From assembly GCF_004369205.1 (NCBI RefSeq), contig NZ_QFGA01000004.1:62001-126000 (forward strand): a stretch of 64,000 bases of DNA, given 5' to 3'. Shown here piece after piece: positions 8,905 through 18,920 of the stretch (the stretch's first letter is position 1; the number at the start of each line of letters is the position of its first letter). Made by a program: the position numbers and the translations under genes. This DNA is from Pelotomaculum schinkii. GTDB taxonomy: Bacteria; Bacillota; Desulfotomaculia; Desulfotomaculales; Pelotomaculaceae. The notes below the pieces were generated by a model. That model searched no databases. It saw only the letters and a list, made by a program, of their open reading frames with translations, and was not told where the DNA came from.

Positions 8905-8947
8905 ATTCGGACAACAATTATCATTAAGGACGATAAGGACGATGTTA

Positions 8948-8984
8948 AAAAAGCTGCAGGTAAACCCCGGCAGCTTTTTCTTTG
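8948..8984 (+). terminator. Terminator after iorAB
   Basis: AAAAAGCTGC (8948-8957) pairs with GCAGCTTTTT (8970-8979), followed by CTTTG. It works as an intrinsic terminator for the iorAB unit; the symmetrical A/T flanks would also allow function on the minus strand. Confidence 0.6.
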
Positions 8985-9087
8985 GTTTGTTTAACCAACC
9001 GAATTTGTTCAAATATCTGGAAAAAGGGTTGATTGAAAGGCTGTGGTGTATGCGGGGAAAGCCTTTCGCAAGACTGTCTGGGTTTAC

Positions 9088-9116
9088 TTGACAGGCTTGG
9101 GCGGAAGTATTAATCT
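9088..9116 (+). promoter_or_regulatory. Candidate sigma-A promoter reading toward argS
   Basis: TTGACA (9088-9093), a 17-bp spacer, then TAATCT (9111-9116). A start near 9122 would give argS a leader of almost 400 bases that opens with a perfect 8-bp hairpin (CCTCCGGG/CCCGGAGG). The -35 box lies in ACTTGACAGG (9086-9095), which recurs inverted at 9187-9196. Confidence 0.5.
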
Positions 9117-9120
9117 AAAG

Positions 9121-9393
9121 TGTGAACCTCCTCCGGGACAAGCCCGGAGGCTTCTCGCGGAAGTTTCTCATTTTAACGAGAGCTACCCTGTCAAGTCAAG
9201 GTCTTACGCTCTCTCGTGAGCAACAGCACTGTGTCGCCACAGCCTTGGCCCGGTCCATGGGCATCTACTACTTTGCCAAATGGCTACGTAGATACGTGCT
9301 TTCTTCAAAAGCACCACAATCTCTTTCGGGAATTAGTTTTACGCAGCAACCCATTTGACCTGCTGCAACCCCGAACTGATTGTTAAAGAGCAC
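9121..9393 (-). ncRNA. Candidate omegaRNA-like transcript / right end of an IS200-IS605 (TnpB) element
   Basis: Read on the minus strand, the region starts below a good promoter, contains several hairpins (GCAGCA..TGCTGC, GTGCTTT..AAAGCAC), and ends with GAAGCC-hairpin-GGAGGAGGTTCAC (9121-9160). That end is the layout I know from the right ends and guide-RNA scaffolds of TnpB elements. A short minus-strand frame just upstream of this hairpin ends ESVRP followed by a stop, resembling the last residues of many TnpB proteins. No tnpA or intact tnpB is in the window, so this would be a remnant or a solo end. The assignment rests on pattern memory, not alignment. No protein-coding gene is seen in 8905-9505. 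Confidence 0.45.
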
Positions 9394-9399
9394 AGGAAT

Positions 9400-9429
9400 A
9401 TTATACCATTGGGAACGCCTGTTTGTAAA
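9400..9429 (-). promoter_or_regulatory. Candidate sigma-A promoter on the minus strand
   Basis: On the minus strand: TTTACA (9424-9429), an 18-bp spacer, then TATAAT (9400-9405). It would drive transcription away from argS into the structured region ending near 9121. Confidence 0.55.
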
Positions 9430-9505
9430 GATGCTTGTCGCCCTACCGGGCGAAGGTCTATGAATTGATTTGGGATGGTAAAAACCCAAGGAGGGTAACT
9501 AATAA

Positions 9506-11191
9506 ATGAGCGGTTTGGTAGAGGAGGTTCGTTCCAAGCTGGCGGAAGCCCTAAAAGGCTCCTTGCAGGCAGCCCGCCGTAGCGGGGCAATCCGGGTCGA
9601 CGAAGTACCTGACTTTACGGTGGAAGTGCCGCGGGAAAAAGACCATGGGGATTTTGCCACCAACCTGGCCATGCTGCTGGCAAAACCGGCCCGCATGGCG
9701 CCGCGTAAAGCAGCAGAGATTTTAACCCAGCATTTTTCCCCGGTTGACTCATGGGTGGAGCGGGTGGAAATTGCCGGTCCGGGTTTTATCAACTTTTACC
9801 TTGATCCGGCCTGGGTTTACCAGGTCATCCCGGACATCTTGCACGCCGGCAGGGACTATGGCCGGCTGGATCTGGGCCACAATAAAAAGGTCCAGGTAGA
9901 ATTTGTCAGCGCCAACCCCACCGGCCTCTTACATATGGGAAACGCTCGCGGGGCGGCCCTGGGGGACAGCATCGCCGCCATCCTGGATTTTGCTGGGTAT
10001 GAGGTTAGCCGCGAGTACTATATCAACGATGCCGGCAACCAGATTGAAAATTTCGGCCTTTCCCTGGAAGCCCGCTACCTCCAGTTGTTCGGCCGCGACA
10101 TACCTGTGCCCGAGGGTGGCTACCACGGGGAGGATATCCTTGCGTCCGCCTGCTCGTTCCGGGACTTGAACGGAGACTCTTACCTCGAACGTGACCCGGC
10201 TGAACGTCGTGCCGCCCTGGTGCAATTTGCGCTTGAGGAAAAACTGGGGCACATTAAAAGGGTCTTAAGCGATTTCGGCGTCAAGTATGATGTCTGGTTT
10301 TCCGAGCAGTCCCTGCACGATGCGGGGGCGGTTCAGAAAACCCTGGAATTTTTAAAAGGCCGGGGTTTTATTTATGAAAATGAGGAAGCCCTCTGGTTTA
10401 AGGCCACGGAATTCGGGGTCGAAAAGGACGAGGTGGTGGTGCGCTCCAACGGTGTGCCCACCTATTTTGCAGCAGATATCGCTTATCACTGGAACAAGTT
10501 TCAGCGGGGGTTTGACTGGGTTATTAACATTTGGGGAGCAGACCACCATGGCCATGTCCCCAGGATGAAGGGAGCGGTCGCGGCCCTGGGGTATGACCCG
10601 GCAGCGCTTGATGTGGTAATTATGCAACTGGTCCGTCTGTACAAGGGGGGAGAACTTGTCCGGATGTCCAAGCGATCGGGCCAGTTTGTAACCCTTGAGG
10701 AGCTGGTGGAGGAAGTAGGAAGGGATGCTGCCCGCTACTTCTTCGTCATGCGCGGCGCCGACAGCCACCTGGACTTTGACCTGGATTTAGCAAAGGCGGA
10801 GACCAATGAAAATCCGGTATATTACATCCAGTATGCTTATGCCCGTATCTGCAGCATTTTCCGGCAGCTCACCGAGCAGGGCGGGGCGCGACCACAGCCG
10901 GATCAGATCGATTACAGTCTGCTAAAAGAAGAAGCCGAGCTGGCGCTTGCCCGCAAATTGGCGGACTTTCCCGGTGAAGTTGCTTCAGCGGCAGTAGGGC
11001 TGGCGCCGCAGCGGATTGCCCGCTATCTCCACGAGCTGGCCGGGTTGCTGCACAGTTTTTACAACAGCCACCGTGTGATCACCTCGGATCAGGCGCTTAC
11101 AGCAGCCCGCCTGGTACTGATGGACGCCACCCGCATCACTTTGAAAAACGCGTTGGGCCTCCTGGGTTTGACGGCTCCGGAAAGAATGTAG
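9506..11191 (+). CDS. argS: Arginyl-tRNA synthetase
   Basis: 561-residue class I synthetase that charges tRNA-Arg. An N-terminal Add-1 domain (about 5-95) is followed by the catalytic core with the HIGH-equivalent HMGN at 143-146 (SANPTGLLHMGNARGA), a KMSKS-like RMSKRSG, and a C-terminal DALR anticodon-binding domain (about 440-561). RBS AAGGAGGGTAAC (9489-9500) precedes ATG 9506. The 600-bp upstream region is non-coding and unusual for such a gene (see the TnpB-like remnant). The pyrG promoter follows in the downstream gap. Confidence 0.97.
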   Translation: MSGLVEEVRSKLAEALKGSLQAARRSGAIRVDEVPDFTVEVPREKDHGDFATNLAMLLAKPARMAPRKAAEILTQHFSPVDSWVERVEIAGPGFINFYLDPAWVYQVIPDILHAGRDYGRLDLGHNKKVQVEFVSANPTGLLHMGNARGAALGDSIAAILDFAGYEVSREYYINDAGNQIENFGLSLEARYLQLFGRDIPVPEGGYHGEDILASACSFRDLNGDSYLERDPAERRAALVQFALEEKLGHIKRVLSDFGVKYDVWFSEQSLHDAGAVQKTLEFLKGRGFIYENEEALWFKATEFGVEKDEVVVRSNGVPTYFAADIAYHWNKFQRGFDWVINIWGADHHGHVPRMKGAVAALGYDPAALDVVIMQLVRLYKGGELVRMSKRSGQFVTLEELVEEVGRDAARYFFVMRGADSHLDFDLDLAKAETNENPVYYIQYAYARICSIFRQLTEQGGARPQPDQIDYSLLKEEAELALARKLADFPGEVASAAVGLAPQRIARYLHELAGLLHSFYNSHRVITSDQALTAARLVLMDATRITLKNALGLLGLTAPERM

Positions 11192-11251
11192 GACACTGTA
11201 AATAATGTTCTCCACTGGTCTCATATGGGCCTCTACATTTTTGACAATCTA

Positions 11252-11280
11252 TTGACATGTCAAGTGGGCACATATAAAAT
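11252..11280 (+). promoter_or_regulatory. Promoter of pyrG
   Basis: TTGACA (11252-11257), 17-bp spacer, TAAAAT (11275-11280). A start near 11287 leaves a short leader to the pyrG ATG at 11329. I see no GGGC/attenuator arrangement of the kind that controls pyrG in Bacillus. Confidence 0.7.
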
Positions 11281-11295
11281 GTTAAAGGAGTTTAA

Positions 11296-12942
<1,647 letters not shown>

Positions 12943-12952
12943 CCACGTGTAT

Positions 12953-12982
12953 AAGCTTTGGATAAAACCCAAAGCTTTTTTT
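12953..12982 (+). terminator. Terminator after pyrG
   Basis: AAGCTTTGG (12953-12961) pairs with CCAAAGCTT (12969-12977) around a 7-base A/T loop and runs straight into seven T. Confidence 0.85.
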
Positions 12983-12992
12983 GCACCTTGAC

Positions 12993-13051
12993 GGAAGCAG
13001 GAGAACCGCCCCCTTGCTTCCAAGCAGGAGAATCGTTCCATGCTTGCTTCC
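12993..13051. repeat. REP-like hairpin, diverged copy and a half copy
   Basis: GGAAGCA..TTGCTTCC ends with a GAGAACCGCCCCC centre (12993-13021) match, with changes, the 29-bp hairpins at 43164-43192 and 50224-50252. A second, weaker unit follows at 13022-13051 (AAGCAGGAGAATCG..GCTTGCTTCC). Confidence 0.65.
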
Positions 13052-13125
13052 ATCGGGAGAGGCAGGTGTGTATGATTTGGTGGTGAATATAACAAGCTAT
13101 TAGCAAATTAGGAGGTTGATCGCTT

Positions 13126-14043
13126 TTGAAGAAACAAATTATTGCCGGGCTTATTCTGGGAGTTGCCGCGATCTCCCTGGTGTTGGCCATAGCCATGAAG
13201 CCGGTTGGCCGGACTGCTGAAAATTCGAGCGCGGGCAGGGGAGAGGTCGGCGTAATTTACATAGAAGGAACTATCGCCAGCGGCCGGAGCGTCTCTCCTT
13301 TTGAAGCCCAATCGGGCGCGGAGGCCATTGCCTCTTCTCTCAGAGAGGCAGCCAGAAAGCCGGGACTCAAGGCCGTGGTGGTCAGGTTGAACAGCCCCGG
13401 TGGCACCCCCGCGGCATCCCAGGAAATTGACGCCGAACTGCAGAGGTTAAGAAATTCAGGCAAGATAGTGGTGGCTTCCATGGGTGATGTGGCAGCTTCG
13501 GGCGCGTACTGGATCGCCGCCGGCGCCGATCAAATTGTCGCTAATCCCGGCACCATTACTGGAAGCATCGGCGTGTTTATGCAGACTACAAATTTAGAGG
13601 AGTTGTATGGTAAAATCGGTATGGACAGGGAAATTTACAAGAGCGGCCCGTACAAGGACATGGGGTCGCCGGATCGCCCGGTAACACCCGAGGAACGGGC
13701 TATCTTCCAGTCCATGGTTGACGATATTTACAACCAGTTTGTAGATGTGGTGGCCCGCGGCAGGCACAAGGATGTCGCTGAGGTCAAAGCCCTGGCGGAC
13801 GGGAGGGTTTACACCGGGCGCCAGGCTAAAGAGCTCGGACTTGTAGACCAATTGGGAGATTTCCATGACGCGGTTCTCCTCGCCGGAAAAATGGCGGGGA
13901 TAGCCGGAGAACCGGCGATTGTTGAAATAGGTGAAAAGAGCTTTTGGCAGGGGTTGTTTGCCGGGGTGAAGGGGAACCTTTTGCCGGGGCTGGGCTGGAC
14001 GGATTTGCTGGAAGAAAATGCAAATTCCCTTAACCCTCGCTAA
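13126..14043 (+). CDS. sppA: Signal peptide peptidase SppA (family S49)
   Basis: 305-residue membrane-anchored serine protease that degrades cleaved signal peptides. It has one N-terminal membrane segment (residues 4-24). The catalytic Ser-Lys dyad is S125 (GDVAASGAYWIA) and K177 (KSGPYKDMGSP), 52 residues apart as in the Bacillus enzyme. The oxyanion-side motif NSPGG is at 89-93. TTG 13126 is preceded by AGGAGG (13110-13115) at a good distance. It is the short, single-domain Gram-positive form. Twenty-five bases separate it from the next membrane-protein gene, so the two may be co-transcribed. Confidence 0.93.
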   Translation: MKKQIIAGLILGVAAISLVLAIAMKPVGRTAENSSAGRGEVGVIYIEGTIASGRSVSPFEAQSGAEAIASSLREAARKPGLKAVVVRLNSPGGTPAASQEIDAELQRLRNSGKIVVASMGDVAASGAYWIAAGADQIVANPGTITGSIGVFMQTTNLEELYGKIGMDREIYKSGPYKDMGSPDRPVTPEERAIFQSMVDDIYNQFVDVVARGRHKDVAEVKALADGRVYTGRQAKELGLVDQLGDFHDAVLLAGKMAGIAGEPAIVEIGEKSFWQGLFAGVKGNLLPGLGWTDLLEENANSLNPR

Positions 14044-14068
14044 AGAGCCGTAAAAGGAGAAAGTTGCC

Positions 14069-14863
14069 ATGAACGATAACACTTATAAGATCGATCAAAA
14101 CTCTTCGGGTGAGGCATCCAGCTCAGGTGGCGCTGACAGGAGCGGGTTGGAGCCGCAAGAAAAACCATCATGCGCTCCCTGTTTCAACAATACCGAGGAT
14201 CCAAATGTTGGCTGTGACGAGGATGAACCTGTCCAGAGCTTTCTGGAACTTGTTTACGGGGTGCTTTTTGAACCGGTCAAAACCCTGAAAAAGGCTGCCC
14301 GGCGTCCGCCGCTGGCCAATGCTCTATTGCTGGTGACCATCCTCGGATTGGCCGGGGTGTTGATGTGGCTGTTAACCATCTCAAGAGTTTTAAACCAGGC
14401 CGCCGAGCCTTCCGCCATGGTTCCTTTACCGTCAACAGCGCCGCTTTTGGTTTTGGGCGCGGTTTTAATTTTCCTGTGGGGTTATATAAAATGGTTTAGC
14501 TATAGCGCCTTTATCAGCCTTGCCGCCGAAATGCTGGGCGGGTTGGGGAGCGCCAGAAATGTTGCCGCTGTCGTTGGCCTCTCCTTAATCCCGACTATTT
14601 TAATGATTCCTGCTCAGATGCTCAACTACTACCTGGCTTCCGCGGCATTTATATGTACCACGATTTTGGTTGTATGGATCTGGGTAGCCGCACTTATGGT
14701 AATCGGGGTCAGGGAGGTCCACAGACTCTCTACAGGCCGGGCATTGCTTGCCGTACTTAGCCCGGTGTTGGTTCTGGCCGTATTCACGGGCTTACTTTTA
14801 GCCGGATTGGTGGCTGTCGCAGTGAGCATATTTTCAGGGATGAACCTGCCGGGTTATTTTTGA
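14069..14863 (+). CDS. YIP1-domain integral membrane protein
   Basis: 264-residue protein of unknown role. The first ~70 residues are hydrophilic and rich in Ser, Gly and acidic residues, with a small Cys cluster (CAPCFNN..CDED). They are followed by FLELVYGVLFEPVKTLKKAARRPP, the lead-in typical of YIP1-family bacterial proteins, and then about five transmembrane helices (near 85-110, 125-150, 165-190, 195-215 and 230-255). It follows sppA closely with a normal RBS (AAAGGAGA). Function cannot be inferred; a role in the envelope or in membrane-protein quality control with SppA is only a guess from position. Confidence 0.75.
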   Translation: MNDNTYKIDQNSSGEASSSGGADRSGLEPQEKPSCAPCFNNTEDPNVGCDEDEPVQSFLELVYGVLFEPVKTLKKAARRPPLANALLLVTILGLAGVLMWLLTISRVLNQAAEPSAMVPLPSTAPLLVLGAVLIFLWGYIKWFSYSAFISLAAEMLGGLGSARNVAAVVGLSLIPTILMIPAQMLNYYLASAAFICTTILVVWIWVAALMVIGVREVHRLSTGRALLAVLSPVLVLAVFTGLLLAGLVAVAVSIFSGMNLPGYF

Positions 14864-14997
14864 CTGAATTAAGGAGATATTTTATTGTACACAGGAGGTT
14901 TTTAGGAAAGTCCGACGAATATTTACGTTTACATTAATTAATAAATATAGCTATTACAGGGCTGGAGTGGAATATATATGCCGGGGTAGCTTGCGAT

Positions 14998-15384
14998 TTG
15001 CTCATTGTGGATGATCAGGCAGGTGTGCGCCGTCTCCTATATGAAGCTTTTTCTGATGAAGGATACCTTGTTGAAACAGCTTCCAGCGGGCTGGAAGCCA
15101 TCATGAAGGTAAGCGATAAATCCCCTTTATTAGTCCTCCTTGATATTAAAATGCCGGGCATGAGCGGCCTGGAAACACTTGATGAGCTGCTTAAGATCAT
15201 TCCTCAAACGCCGGTGGTGATGATGACTGCCTATGGTGAACTTGATATAGTGGCGGAGGCTAAAAGGAGAGGGGTAAAGCACTATATCAATAAACCTTTT
15301 GACCTTGATGAAATTCGCTACCTGATCAAGGGATTGCTTTTGGAGGAAAAGGACAGGCTGGCGATGATTAAAGAAATTGGCTGA
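14998..15384 (+). CDS. spo0F: Sporulation phosphorelay response regulator Spo0F
   Basis: Single receiver domain, about 128 residues, no output domain. It carries the acidic pair in LLIVDDQ, the phosphoryl Asp D49 (VLLDIKMPGMSG), MTAYGELD with the switch Thr, and KPFDLDEIR with the conserved Lys. MTAYGELD and KPFD.DEIR are Spo0F hallmarks, and the gene sits just upstream of fba as in Bacillus. Spo0F passes phosphate from sensor kinases to Spo0B and Spo0A, or may act as a simpler node in clostridia. The start is uncertain: TTG 14998 lacks a good RBS and leaves a short N-terminus. The frame is open upstream, with the rare ATA 14974 as one option. Confidence 0.88.
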   Translation: MLIVDDQAGVRRLLYEAFSDEGYLVETASSGLEAIMKVSDKSPLLVLLDIKMPGMSGLETLDELLKIIPQTPVVMMTAYGELDIVAEAKRRGVKHYINKPFDLDEIRYLIKGLLLEEKDRLAMIKEIG

Positions 15385-15661
15385 TTGCACTCTGCTTATT
15401 TAAGGGGCCGTCCTTGGTTGGTTTCTTAGATGCGGCTTTAGCTTTGGCTGGAAATCGCGTCCGGTTTGTAATTGCGGCGCTAAAACTCCGGCTGTTTTTA
15501 TTTGTATGGTCAGAATGAAAAAGGACTTTTAGGAGCAGTGGCGAAGTATTATATAACAGATTGGGGACATGATCTTTTGGGGAAAGCCGGTTTCGATTTT
15601 CAAGAAAGCCCCGGATATCTTGCCTGGAATCTATCCCCTATTGTTGTAGGAGGGTTTAGCA

Positions 15662-16345
15662 ATGGGTATTGACATAAACACCGTGCTGGCCATGCGATGC
15701 CCTGATTGCGGGAAAATGGAGTTTCATGAATTTTCCCGGTTTTCCATTGCCAGGGGGCATGCTTTCCATGTTACCTGCTCCTGCGGCGCCACCAAGCTGA
15801 CCGTCAGTACAAAAAACTTAAGCTGCTACTGGCTCCAGGTTCCCTGTGTGGTATGCGAAACCAAACACCTCCGGGAGATATCCGGGAAAAGGCTATGGTC
15901 GGGAGAGGTGGTAACCCTTTCCTGTGACGATACCGATATGGAATTGGGACATATTGGACCCGCATCAAAAGTGAAAGAGATGACTGCCAGTTATGAGCAG
16001 GAATTGGAAGCCCTGGTCAATGAATTTGGCTGTGACAGTTACTTTAACAACTCCAAGATAATGTATGAAGTACTGAGTTGTCTCCACGAGATCGCCGAGC
16101 GGGGGGAACTTTACTGCCAGTGCGGTAATTATAAAATCGAGGTGGATATCTTTCCGGATCGGCTGGAACTCCAATGTAAAAATTGCGATAGCCTCAACAT
16201 CATATATGCTGAAACGGAAGAGGATTTAAAAGTAATCCAGCAGGTCGACATGATCGAATTGGCCCGGCACGGCTTTAAATGCCTGGACAGTCTGGCCAAC
16301 ACCGGTAAGTCCAAAAAAGCCCGCCGTAAAAGGAGTAAAACATAA
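15662..16345 (+). CDS. Zinc-ribbon-like protein of unknown function
   Basis: 227 residues, soluble, no signal peptide. It contains a series of Cys pairs: CPDCGK (residues 14-19), CSCGATK (about 40), CVVCETKH (about 60), CQCGN (about 158) and CKNCDS (about 178), a pattern of two or three zinc ribbons, ending in a very basic tail (KSKKARRKRSKT). RBS GGAGGGTTTAGCA precedes ATG 15662. It lies between spo0F and fba. I do not recognise a named family. The basic tail and ribbons suggest nucleic-acid or protein binding, which is inference only. Confidence 0.8.
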   Translation: MGIDINTVLAMRCPDCGKMEFHEFSRFSIARGHAFHVTCSCGATKLTVSTKNLSCYWLQVPCVVCETKHLREISGKRLWSGEVVTLSCDDTDMELGHIGPASKVKEMTASYEQELEALVNEFGCDSYFNNSKIMYEVLSCLHEIAERGELYCQCGNYKIEVDIFPDRLELQCKNCDSLNIIYAETEEDLKVIQQVDMIELARHGFKCLDSLANTGKSKKARRKRSKT

Positions 16346-16540
16346 TACTGCTTGCTTCCGGTCATACTGTTATTACCGGACCAAAAAGTTGGCTTAATTT
16401 CACTGGCATTTGACTTGGTCAAATGTCAGTTTGCGTAATTTTATCCTTCCGGCGGGAAAAGCCAATATTCGAGTTTTGTTGCGTTGTTCGCAAACAGAAC
16501 CGCTCCAGTCGCGGGTATCTACCGAAAAGGAGGAAATGCT

Positions 16541-17395
16541 TTGTCTCTCGTACCTGTTAGTGAATTATTGAAACATGCCGAAGCCGGCGGTTATGCTGTG
16601 GGGGCATTTAACTGCAACAACATGGAAATTGTCCAGGCCATAGTTGCAGCCGCCGAGGCGGAAAATGCCCCGGTAATCATGCAGGCCAGTCAGGGGGCCA
16701 TCAAATACGCGGGGATAGACTATATCGTGGCCCTGGCCAGACTGGCCGCGGAGCGCACTACCATTCCGGTGGCCCTGCACTTAGACCACGGCACCAGTTT
16801 TGAGCAGGTTATACAGTGTGTCAGGGCCGGGTTTTCCTCGGTTATGATCGACGGCTCCAAGTTGCCCCTGGAAGATAATATCGCCCTGACCAGGCGGGTG
16901 CTGGATGTAGCAAGGGCCGTAGGCGTTTCGGTAGAGGCGGAACTGGGAAAAATAGGCGGCACCGAAGATGATATCAGTGTTAGTGACCGCGACGCCCTTT
17001 TCACCGACCCCGAGGAGGCCGCCAGATTTGTCCGGGAAACCGGAGTGGATGCCCTGGCCGTGGCCATTGGCACTGCCCACGGTCAATATAAGGGAAAACC
17101 GGAGCTGGATTTCGCCCGCCTGGCCAAAATCAGATCTCTTGTCAAGATCCCCATCGTCCTGCATGGGTCATCCGGGGTCCCGGATGAAGACGTCCGCAAA
17201 GCTATCGGCCTGGGAGTGTGCAAAGTCAATATCGACACCAACATCCGCGAGGCCTTTGTTGCCGCGGCCCGCCAGGTGCTGGCAGACAACCCTAAAGAAA
17301 TCGACCCGCGCAAAATGCTGGGACCGGCGAGGGAAGCCGCGATCGGGCTGATCCGGGAGAAAATCAGGGTTTTTGGCAGCTCGCATAAGGCTTAA
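16541..17395 (+). CDS. fba: Class II fructose-bisphosphate aldolase
   Basis: 284-residue zinc aldolase interconverting fructose-1,6-bisphosphate with dihydroxyacetone phosphate and glyceraldehyde-3-phosphate. Family motifs: [17 protein letters not shown] at the N-terminus, zinc/catalytic [31 protein letters not shown] and KVNIDTN. I place the start at TTG 16541 ([10 protein letters not shown]), seven bases after AAAGGAGGA. The frame is open to 16484 but that stretch is not family-like. It is followed by the transaldolase-like gene, the same pair as in Bacillus (fbaA-ywjH). Confidence 0.95.
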   Translation: MSLVPVSELLKHAEAGGYAVGAFNCNNMEIVQAIVAAAEAENAPVIMQASQGAIKYAGIDYIVALARLAAERTTIPVALHLDHGTSFEQVIQCVRAGFSSVMIDGSKLPLEDNIALTRRVLDVARAVGVSVEAELGKIGGTEDDISVSDRDALFTDPEEAARFVRETGVDALAVAIGTAHGQYKGKPELDFARLAKIRSLVKIPIVLHGSSGVPDEDVRKAIGLGVCKVNIDTNIREAFVAAARQVLADNPKEIDPRKMLGPAREAAIGLIREKIRVFGSSHKA

Positions 17396-17427
17396 TTCTT
17401 AGCAGGCCAGGAGGTGTTAAAAGAAAA

Positions 17428-18075
17428 TTGAAGCTTTTTCTTGATACGGCCAACATTGATGAGATTCGCAAGGCCTATGCCCTTGGTGTGATTTGCGGCG
17501 TGACTACCAACCCTTCTCTTATTGCCAAAGAAGGGCGCAATTTTGCCGAAGTGGTGCGAACCATTGCTTCTATTGTAGACGGGCCCATCAGCGCAGAGGC
17601 TGTTAGCCTTGATGCGCCCGGGATGATTGACGAGGCGAAAGCATTGGCCGCCATACACCCGAACATCGTGGTGAAAATTCCGATGACAGCCGAGGGTTTA
17701 CAAGCCACGAACAGCTTGTCTAATGCGGGCATCCGTACCAATGTAACCCTGGTTTTTTCAGCCAACCAGGCCCTGTTGGCCGCCCGTGCCGGAGCCTCTT
17801 ACGTCAGTCCCTTCGTCGGGAGGCTGGACGACATCAGCCTGGATGGGATGGAATTGATTTATGACATAATGGAAATCTTTAACCGCTACCAGCTGCCCAC
17901 CGAGGTGATTGCCGCCAGTATTCGCCACCCCATCCATGTCATCACCGCGGCCAAGGCCGGCGCCCATATTGCCACCATACCTTACAGGGTGCTGATGCAG
18001 ATGATCCAGCACCCCCTCACCGATGCCGGCATTAAAAAATTCCTTGAAGACTGGGAAACTGTGAAAAATAAGTAG
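17428..18075 (+). CDS. fsa: Fructose-6-phosphate aldolase / small transaldolase
   Basis: 215-residue TalC/FSA-type protein: Schiff-base aldolase acting on fructose-6-phosphate or transferring dihydroxyacetone in the non-oxidative pentose phosphate pathway. It starts [16 protein letters not shown] and contains [13 protein letters not shown], the Schiff-base lysine K83 in [20 protein letters not shown] and SPFVGRLDD. It has the short form of the family. TTG start at 17428 behind AGGAGGTG. Directly downstream of fba, so likely co-transcribed. Whether it is an aldolase or a true transaldolase cannot be told reliably from sequence. Confidence 0.93.
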   Translation: MKLFLDTANIDEIRKAYALGVICGVTTNPSLIAKEGRNFAEVVRTIASIVDGPISAEAVSLDAPGMIDEAKALAAIHPNIVVKIPMTAEGLQATNSLSNAGIRTNVTLVFSANQALLAARAGASYVSPFVGRLDDISLDGMELIYDIMEIFNRYQLPTEVIAASIRHPIHVITAAKAGAHIATIPYRVLMQMIQHPLTDAGIKKFLEDWETVKNK

Positions 18076-18118
18076 AAAACACACTACCCTGAAAACAAAT
18101 GTTCTGGACTTCTTAAAA

Positions 18119-18209
18119 ATGTGGGTGCGAATTCATTCCCACAAATGCAACATTGGCTGCCACAAGTTCGGCGCCAGTGCGCCGGGTGCGATTGAAATCG
18201 CACCCGCAT
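18119..18209. repeat. Dispersed two-hairpin palindromic element, well-preserved copy
   Basis: Left hairpin GTGGGTGCGAATTCATTCCCAC (18121-18142); right hairpin with a perfect 10-bp stem, 18184-18193 with 18196-18205. The inner block CACAAATGCAACATTGGCTGCCAC is shared with the copies at 25.5 and 44.3 kb. It occupies most of the 300-bp gap before the next gene. Confidence 0.85.
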
Positions 18210-18376
18210 CGCAGATTTTCATTCTTTACCGGTACCGCGATAGCGGCATGGTAAACTGCCATAGAGAGTATATGTCAGGAGATTTTGCCTCTATCAAGCA
18301 AATGAAGTAAAATGATTTTTGTAAGGTTTTTTGATGGGAATAATAATATTGATAACAAGGACTAAAGGGGTAGGAC

Positions 18377-18868
18377 ATGTTAGCCGAAGGGATTTTGTGT
18401 TTGAAAAAGAAAATTGCCACACGTGTGCTGGAGTACCTGAAAAATTACTACGATAAGGTCATGAGCCTGCCTGATTCACCCAAAAAGATTGCCAGAGGAG
18501 TAGCTTTAGGAATTGCCTTTGACTTTTTGCCCATACCTATTATCAGCATACCGCTTTCCTACCTGGTGGCCCGCCTCATCCGCTGCAGCCCGCTGGCAGC
18601 CGTCGCTACGGTTTGTGTGTTTAAGGCGATGGTCCCTGTATTCTTCACCTTTGATATCCTGGTCGGCAAGTTTCTGTGCGGGGGTGCCCCCGAAACCGAC
18701 GTTTCCATCAGTGGCTTGTCATTCGTGGGCCCTTATCTGGAAAAAGTGATTGAACACGGTTATCCTTTTCTGGTGGGCAGCCTGGTGAATGCCACACTGT
18801 TCTCCCTGGCGGTTTATTTTCTCCTGCTAATTCTTTTGGAGCGTCGCAGACGCAAGCGGAATACATAA
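18377..18868 (+). CDS. DUF2062-domain membrane protein
   Basis: 163-residue inner-membrane protein of unknown function. It has the DUF2062 pattern: a basic amphipathic N-terminus, then LPDSPKKIARGVALGIAFDFLPIP.ISIPLSYLVARLI, with about three hydrophobic segments (roughly 45-75, 85-105, 135-158) and a basic C-terminus (ERRRRKRN). RBS AAGGGG precedes ATG 18377. In B. subtilis this position before rho is taken by murAB/glpX, so the neighbourhood is conserved but the gene is not. Confidence 0.8.
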   Translation: MLAEGILCLKKKIATRVLEYLKNYYDKVMSLPDSPKKIARGVALGIAFDFLPIPIISIPLSYLVARLIRCSPLAAVATVCVFKAMVPVFFTFDILVGKFLCGGAPETDVSISGLSFVGPYLEKVIEHGYPFLVGSLVNATLFSLAVYFLLLILLERRRRKRNT

Positions 18869-18920
18869 AACCGCTCACCGTTGTTAAAAACTATCAAAAT
18901 AATCGCTGGGGGGGTTGCCT

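Noticed and set aside
9122-9590. Short open frames on both strands between iorB and argS
   Set aside because: Composition and motifs are not protein-like; the region is better explained as structured RNA or a mobile-element end.
14885-14925. Sigma-H promoter for spo0F
   Set aside because: AGGAGGT and CGAAT are present, but the 14-base spacing and the poor -35 match are outside the normal range.
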